From Halichondria panicea (taxonomy: Eukaryota; Porifera; Demospongiae; Suberitida; Halichondriidae), in contig NC_087382.1 of NCBI RefSeq assembly GCF_963675165.1, positions 5,371,963-5,435,962 of the forward strand: a DNA stretch of 64,000 nt. The letters are read 5' to 3'. The position numbers were made by a program, and so were the translations under genes. Below the pieces are notes generated by a model that saw nothing but the letters and a program-made list of their open reading frames with translations, was not told the DNA's origin and did not search any database. This document shows, piece after piece, positions 58,307-64,000 of this stretch. Each line of letters opens with the position of its first letter. Position 1 is the first letter of the stretch.

Positions 58307-59155
58307 AAATTATTGTAATCGTATACGTGTGTTATTAATTAAAGTAGGTAGACCGTAGTTTGACTTTCCAATTTTAGTAGGTTGATTTTCTATATACATA
58401 GTCTATTCTTACATCAAACCTGTACATGTCAACAGAAAACTCAATAGAGAGATAGACTACTTATCAATGTAATTGTTTTATTGTGTGAGCTGTTGTACAG
58501 CTATTTTATGACAGTTCATGATCAGCTAGTTATAATAATAATTATATATAGGCATGCATGGGGGAGATTTAATTACAACATATCAAAACATTGCAATGTG
58601 AAATGTCAAATTAAAATTGTTACCGCCCACTCAATATTTGTGACGTTTTCGTGTCATAACTTGTCATATTTGTCATTTCCTCTTCATAATAAATAATAAA
58701 AGTACTGCAGTGTAATTAGCAAACAAGGTAGCATAGATTCAAGTTAGCATCTGTACCTTTCTTCTGCAGACCAGATTATACTTTAATCTTGGTTCCTAAC
58801 TCAAAATACAATGAAAAAGAGAATAAACTAAGTCTTTAATCAGGTGTCAAGTGTCACTGTTCGGACTTTCATCCAGTCCATCAAGTCTACCAGCTATTCT
58901 CTCCATTCATAATTACTCTACTCATCATCATATCCAATATATGTATGTTAACTATCTCTTGATGGATCGTCAGTGTCGGTAAATCCCACCAGGAGAGAGT
59001 TTCTCAGGGGCTTTCTTCAGTTCCTGGGCACTGTCTTTGCTTTGCCTTGCTTGTCTTGGAAACTTGACATCAGCTCTATGTTACAGTAGTATACCTTGGC
59101 TGTTACTTGGGCTGATCTGTCATCCTCAGAAGGTATACTGTAGTCTAGCTGGCAC
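58307..59155. other. 3' flank of the Roc-COR gene
   Basis: Candidate poly(A) signals are AATTAAAG near 58337 and AATAAATAATAAA near 58688. No other gene recognised. Confidence 0.4.
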
Positions 59156-59211
59156 AATAAACTTTAGCTAGCTCTACTTACGCATGTAAGTAGAGCTAGC
59201 TAAAGTTTATT
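59156..59211. repeat. perfect 26-bp-arm hairpin
   Basis: AATAAACTTTAGCTAGCTCT starts the left arm. The loop is GCAT at 59182-59185 and the right arm is the exact complement. No target duplication seen. Confidence 0.8.
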
Positions 59212-59229
59212 TACTTATGCAAAATTAAC

Positions 59230-61190
59230 GCTGCTTAACACTAACAGGAAACTAGTGTTCAAGCTGGCGCTGTGCTAATGCCTCTCGCCATGTTTTTGCT
59301 TTCGCTCAAAAGTATTAGAGTGTTATATTAGTTTCTATAATGAATTTTATATTAAAGTTAGCTTACCTATATAAAGTCACTGAGAAGAAAAGACTTATTT
59401 ACATGCATCTATTGTTGTTATTTATTGTATTATGTGGCTTACCAGGACCTCAAGAAAGAAGAAAATTGATTCTTCCAGGATCTGTAGTTCAGTGTATATA
59501 ATATCAGACCTGTGTACATGCATATTGTTATCTATATTGTTATATGGTAGTGTTTTGTGGCTTACCAGGCCCTCAAGACAAAGATGATTCTGCCAGGAGG
59601 ATCTGGATCTGGATCTTGGTTTCTCACACGTGGGGAATGAGCGCGCATGCGCATTACATCCACAGGAATAATAAAGGGTGTGTCCAAACAGATCAATGGC
59701 TACTGCTAGCTAGCTGTTTTAACAGATATTTTCTGAGTCTTGTAGCTAACAAAAAGCTAGCGCTTTAGTGCAAGGCTAACTCATATGTTGAATAGAAAGT
59801 ATGTGCGGACAGATGATGCTATGAAAGATTCTGAAGAGACTGCAACAGCCTTCAATGTGAGTCAAACTAGCCATAACTCGAGAAAGAAGCTTTAGTTTGC
59901 TAATCCACGAATCAAAATCCAAGAGATCGTGGCTAGAAGCCTATAGAAGCTGTTAGTTTTCGTCGCATTGCAACCGTTGAGCAGTTACAGCTGGAACAGA
60001 CACACAGACACACAGACACACACACACACGTACACACACGTACACACAGTCAGCTTTACCGTTAGCCTCGATCCCAGGCCGAGTTTTCGCTTTTATAACG
60101 GTTAGGTGAACAACTGGGCCTGGTACTAGTTGTCTGCGCATGCGTCAAATTTTCATTGTATATTTGTGGTCGGCAAAAATATTTAATAAATCAATAATGG
60201 AAATTTGTACACAGAAAATGCACAGAGTGAGTACACAAAAGATGCACATAGGGAGCTGCTTCACAAAGTCCTGGGGAGTTGCCAGTTGTGCTGCAGCACA
60301 ATTACAGTGACCCAGGGCAACTTCAGGATGATTGAATGCCTTCAAATTACGTTTCAAAAAGATTTAGCAGGCTGCTGGACTTCTCTGATTCTAGGCCCCA
60401 ACTCGTAACTCATTGCTTGAGAAAACGTAGATTCTCTTGATGTCTCTGAGCTACCCAGCAACGCTCAAATGAGCAGGTCATACTCCAGTCCTGTGTCTGT
60501 GAGTATAGGACAATATTAAAAGAAACCAAAGACGGTTAAACCCTTACCTCAAACTGTCCAGTCTCGTCCATTAGTATAGCCAAGAGGAGCACTGTTGGGA
60601 TAGTTGGATATTAGCCATTGCTCCTGTACAGAGAAGTAGACATTTTAAATACGTGTAGATCTATACATATTAAATTTCTCGGTTATAGTGTCATTGTCGA
60701 CGAGCTGATGATGGCAGCACCAAGTTCTCTAGCTCACACTCTTCACTTGATCCACCATATTAATGATGAAACTATAGTCTACCTACATTCTTGCCAAACA
60801 TGAACAAGACTTGATAGCATAGCCGGCCATAGGGCCCACACAAAAATATCTGACCTTAACAAGCTTGACAAAGCTTTATACCTCTTCCCTTGTTGTTCAG
60901 TCTTCAGAATAAGCTTCAGAGAAGAGAGAAGCTTCAGCTAAGAGCCATTCCAATCGATTCCAATAATGATAAAACGGGAACTGACTTCTAGTACACGATA
61001 GTACACGAATATAAATGTCACGAAAGTGAACGAGAATATCCATTTGTCAGAATCTGACGAACGACTGACGCATGCGCAGACAACTAGTACCAGGCCCAGT
61101 TGTTCGCCTAACCGTTATAAAAGCGAAAACTCGGCCTGGGATCGAGGCTATCCCTCGTGCGGCTACGCCTCGAGGCATAACTAGGCAACC
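59230..61190 (-). repeat. dispersed repeat (CCTCGAGGCGTAGC family), copy 3, with nested element
   Basis: Minus-strand copy: begins (plus sense) at about 59230-59252 with AACACTAGTTTC-complement and GCTGGCGCTGTGCTAATGCC, and finishes at about 61190 with GCGGCTACGCCTCGAGGCAT. It is interrupted by a TIR element at 60065-61148. Copies 1 and 2 provide the empty site (TTACCGTATCCCTCG). Confidence 0.8.
60065..61148. mobile_element. 1084-bp TA-target TIR element nested in repeat copy 3
   Basis: About 85-bp TIRs starting GCCTCGATCCCAGGCCGAG, containing AACGGTTAGG and ending near TGCGCATGCGTCA. TA on both sides (60063-60064 and 61149-61150); one extra T sits left of the insertion relative to the empty copies. 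The terminal motif is shared with the 4.2-kb palindrome. The interior has no transposase. Confidence 0.8.
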
Positions 61191-61800
61191 CACATTCATA
61201 TGAATCCTTAGGAATTACTTGTGCTGCCTAGCACCGAACTAAAGGTAAATACCCTTCCCACAAAAATTTATGATGTAAAGTATGGGACAGTCCCTTTCCA
61301 GTCACTGCAATTCAATGGTAAAACTGTCATCACTGTTATATTTCAAACCTGAAAAACACTGTATGCAGCTCATGTAGAAACTGCATGTGAGGTATCATTG
61401 GAAAGAGTAATAGCTAGATTATACAATAGAGAGCAAACTAGAATTATTTCTAGGTAAAATTTCTTCTTTTTTAGTGTTTAAAGTACAAATTGTGTGTTTT
61501 TGTCTCACTTTTTACTGCATTTGTATACTTGTAGATTAAATGTTTGATGACAACTTTTACATATTTTTTACATTCATTTGACAAAATGTTTTGATATGTT
61601 TACTATTGATATAGTCTACATTCATGCTTGCTAAGCAGCTTAGTTGAGCAGAGTGCAGCTTTTAAAGGCCACACATGCATACTTCTATCGAGGCAGCAGC
61701 AAGGCATAAAATCGACTGGTTAGTGTGCACAATCATTGACCGGGCCACGCCCATCTAGACTAAGCCATGGCAACTTCATTGGGGGCAGCGATAAAATCAA
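61191..61800. other. unassigned sequence
   Basis: AT-rich, no gene or element recognised. Confidence 0.35.
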
Positions 61801-62077
61801 GTTAAATCATTCTCTAATACAGTCATGCAATTTATCAATGGACACCTTTGAGCTTGTATTAACGATCGATGCATGTACAAATACTGAAACTACGCTCATA
61901 GCAACATGATTATTATATGGCCATTTGGGAGAAATCTGTTGCAAATCCACCATGCACTATAACTATGTTGACTTATTGTACGAATCACTCCATGGGCACT
62001 GACTGTATGAATAGATTCACTCAGGTGTGTCTCTGAGCACAGCTGGATATGATAAATAGATTCACTCGGATTGTTGC
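61801..62077 (+). repeat. copy of the flank of transporter units C2/D2
   Basis: Nearly the same as 21098-21390 and 26230-26500 (for example GTTAAATCATTCTCTAATAC and GGCCATTTGGGAGAAATCTG). It is cut at 62077 by the Gypsy LTR, at a point where the other copies continue into CACCAATAG. It shows that material from the array also exists 30 kb away. Confidence 0.75.
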
Positions 62078-62322
62078 TGAGATAACTTCAATAATTCATT
62101 AAATCAGAACTCTGATACATACAAAATACACAGGCTATTTATACAAAAACAATACTAGAAAGAACCTTCTAGAACACTGGTACAGAAATGACTAAATATA
62201 AGAACATGAAACCACTAGAACTAACACAACACAGTATTTACGGAATCACAGGTTTACAGTACAGTATTTACGGAATCACAGTCTTTATCTTAATGTTTGT
62301 TCCATGTCGTAAGGATACCACA
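62078..62322 (-). repeat. 3' LTR of the Gypsy element
   Basis: 245 bp, TG...CA on the minus strand (TGTGGTATCC to GTTATCTCA). The inner border is set by the purine tract at 62323-62336, the outer by the empty copies at 21390 and 26500. The 5 bp outside are GTTGC; the partner lies beyond the window. It contains a direct repeat of ACAGTATTTACGGAATCACA-type sequence near 62231-62281. Confidence 0.8.
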
Positions 62323-64000
62323 TTTCCTCCCCTGTTAAATGTTAGTGTACCCACCATATCGATCAGGCCTGTTGCGATTTCTTTGCGGATATTGTCGAGC
62401 TGTTAATGCACCAGTTGAGGGTGACTCATCAGGTGGGGTCGGAGACAGATCAGTTGACTGATCAGGGGAAACTTCAAAATCTTGCAAATCGTTGTGAGCT
62501 GCCGTATTGTCGAAATCGTTTGGATTTGTTATATCGTCTTGTGACGACTTGGTGGTGGAAAGAGAATGAGTTCTATCACGTATGTGGTCGAGATGTCGCC
62601 GTAGTATCCTGCCATCACCAATTTCCACTTTGTAAGATACTGGTCCTGTCTGTTGTACAATGCTTCCTGGAAGCCTTGTTCGGAAATCTTTGAGCATTAC
62701 TTGTTGACCAACAGAGAACGTCCTCGGTTTAGCATGTTTGTCATGTTGCTGTTTCTGTTTCATCTGCTTGTCAGATACCTTTCCCTCTGTGTTTGGTTTG
62801 AGGAGATCGAATCATGTACGTATTTTTCTTTGAAGGAACAGTTCACTCGGTGAGACGTTAGTGGTAGCATGTGGAGTTGAGCGGTATGAGTCCTTCTCTC
62901 TCTCCAGCTTTCATGGCTCTTTTGAACGTTTGTACAAATCGTTCAGCTTGGCCGTTCGTGGAGGGATGGTATGGAGCACTTCGTATGTGTCTTATGCCAT
63001 TGGCTTGGCTAAATTCTTGGGATGTGAATTGTGCACCATTGTCGGAAACAATCTGTTCTGGTAGTCCATACCGAGCAAATAGTGCTTGCAGTGCCTCGAT
63101 TGTGTTTTGAGACGTGGTGGAAGACATCTGAATCACTTTTGGCCACTTGAAATGGGCCACTAGAAACATTTTGTTAAGAATGGACCAGCGTAGTCAATAT
63201 GGATCCTTTTCCATGGGCTGTTTGGCCAAACCCAAGGATGGAGTGGTGCTACTGCAGGTTTAGAGGCTTGTTCCTGGCACGATAGGTACGCTTTTGCTTG
63301 GTTTTTGATGTCTTTATCGAGTCCACTCCACCACACGTAACTGCGGGCAATAGCCTTCATTCGGACATTCCAGGGTGGTTCTTATGGAGAGCACGAAGGG
63401 TCTTTGCATGCAGGTTCTGTGGAATGATTGTGCGAATCCCCCACATCAAGCAACCACTTTCGATGCCAATTTCAAGACGGCGATTGAAATATGGTTGTAG
63501 ATCCGGTGTCACTTTCTGTGGCCATCCTGATTTGACATACTTTAACACCTTGCTTAAGGTTGGGTCACGTCGGGTAGCCATCTGCACCTGCTGAGATGTT
63601 ACAGGAAGAGCTTCGATTTGAGCCACATTGAAAGTGTGAATAGCATTAATGTCAGTCGTTTCGTACGAATCTTGTACTGGCAAGGGGAGACGTGATATAA
63701 TGCATCAGCATTGCTGTGTGCTTGAGTGGGCTTGAATTTTATATTGTAGTCATAACCTGAGAGAAAAATTGCCCAACGTTGGAGACGAGCAGCTGCTAGG
63801 GACGGTATTCCTTTCTTTGGGCCAAATATAGCTGTCAGAGGTTTGTGTGTGAATTTTCTGCCATACAAATACTGGTGAAACTTTTTGGTACCAAATACCA
63901 ATGCCAGTGCTTCTTTCTCGAGTTGAGCATAGTTTTGTTCACTTGTCGTTAGCGTGCGTGAAGCAAAACAGATTGGTCTCTCAGCCCCGTCTGGTAGTAC
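62078..64000 (-). mobile_element. Ty3/Gypsy LTR retrotransposon, 3' half, degraded
   Basis: Minus-strand element continuing past the window end. From the 3' end: LTR (62078-62322), a purine tract next to it, an integrase C-terminal region (62763-62335, with basic RQYPQRNRNRP), integrase core (63169-62858, DNGAQF and NGQAERF), the zinc-binding and early core region (63360-63160), the linker (63683-63357), and RNase H end (63901-63599, with SGYDYNIKF and ADAL). Breaks: frame changes between the blocks near 63165, 63360 and 63660, a deletion with frame change near 62880, and an in-frame TGA near 62811. It cannot encode an active polyprotein as it stands. Confidence 0.85.

Overview
The window looks like animal nuclear DNA, most likely from a demosponge (Porifera). 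It has spliced genes with GT-AG introns, AT-rich spacers full of ATAATTAT and TGCATGCA motifs, and a very high load of small terminal-inverted-repeat (TIR) elements. Gene content points the same way: a Cys-rich multi-membrane protein of a type I associate with sponges, an expanded SLC15-like transporter cluster, and an Ig/Roc-COR/Death gene. The species is not determined.

Layout. 1-1908: 3' part of a decayed Cys-rich multi-TM gene. 2269-10631: the last exons of a DNAJC13 (RME-8)-like gene, with no 5' part, two frame-breaking exons and one mutated splice donor. Its first intron holds an antisense SLC15-like copy that is itself split by a 1.56-kb TIR element. 11.6-31.5 kb: a tandem array of SLC15-like (POT/PTR) copies. 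Only one (28070-29626) is open from start to stop; the others carry frameshifts, nonsense changes, insertions, LINE fragments or truncations. 31.5-36.7 kb: repeats and a LINE 3' end. 36.7-58.3 kb: one long + strand gene, modelled here as 13 phase-compatible exons encoding about 2063 aa: Q/S-rich N-terminus, coiled coil, Roc-COR-like module 1, Ig-like domain, Roc-COR-like module 2, second Ig-like domain, linker, Death-like domain, short CxxC tail. 58.3-64 kb: repeats, then the 3' half of a degraded Ty3/Gypsy element on the minus strand.

Most of the non-coding DNA is layered inverted-repeat elements. Insertion sites can often be read exactly because an empty copy exists: a 7-bp duplication around the element in the transporter gene, 9-bp duplications around two members of a palindromic MITE family (one only 67 bp long), and TA duplications around several others. 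A 4.2-kb palindrome fills most of intron 1 of the long gene and carries two MITEs in one arm only.

The two large exons of the Roc-COR gene (2067 and 2252 nt) are open throughout. Damage in the neighbouring genes is therefore more likely real decay than general sequencing error. The strongest candidate for an undescribed system is the double Roc-COR/Ig/Death protein, which has the layout of an intracellular GTPase-controlled signalling or cell-death receptor.
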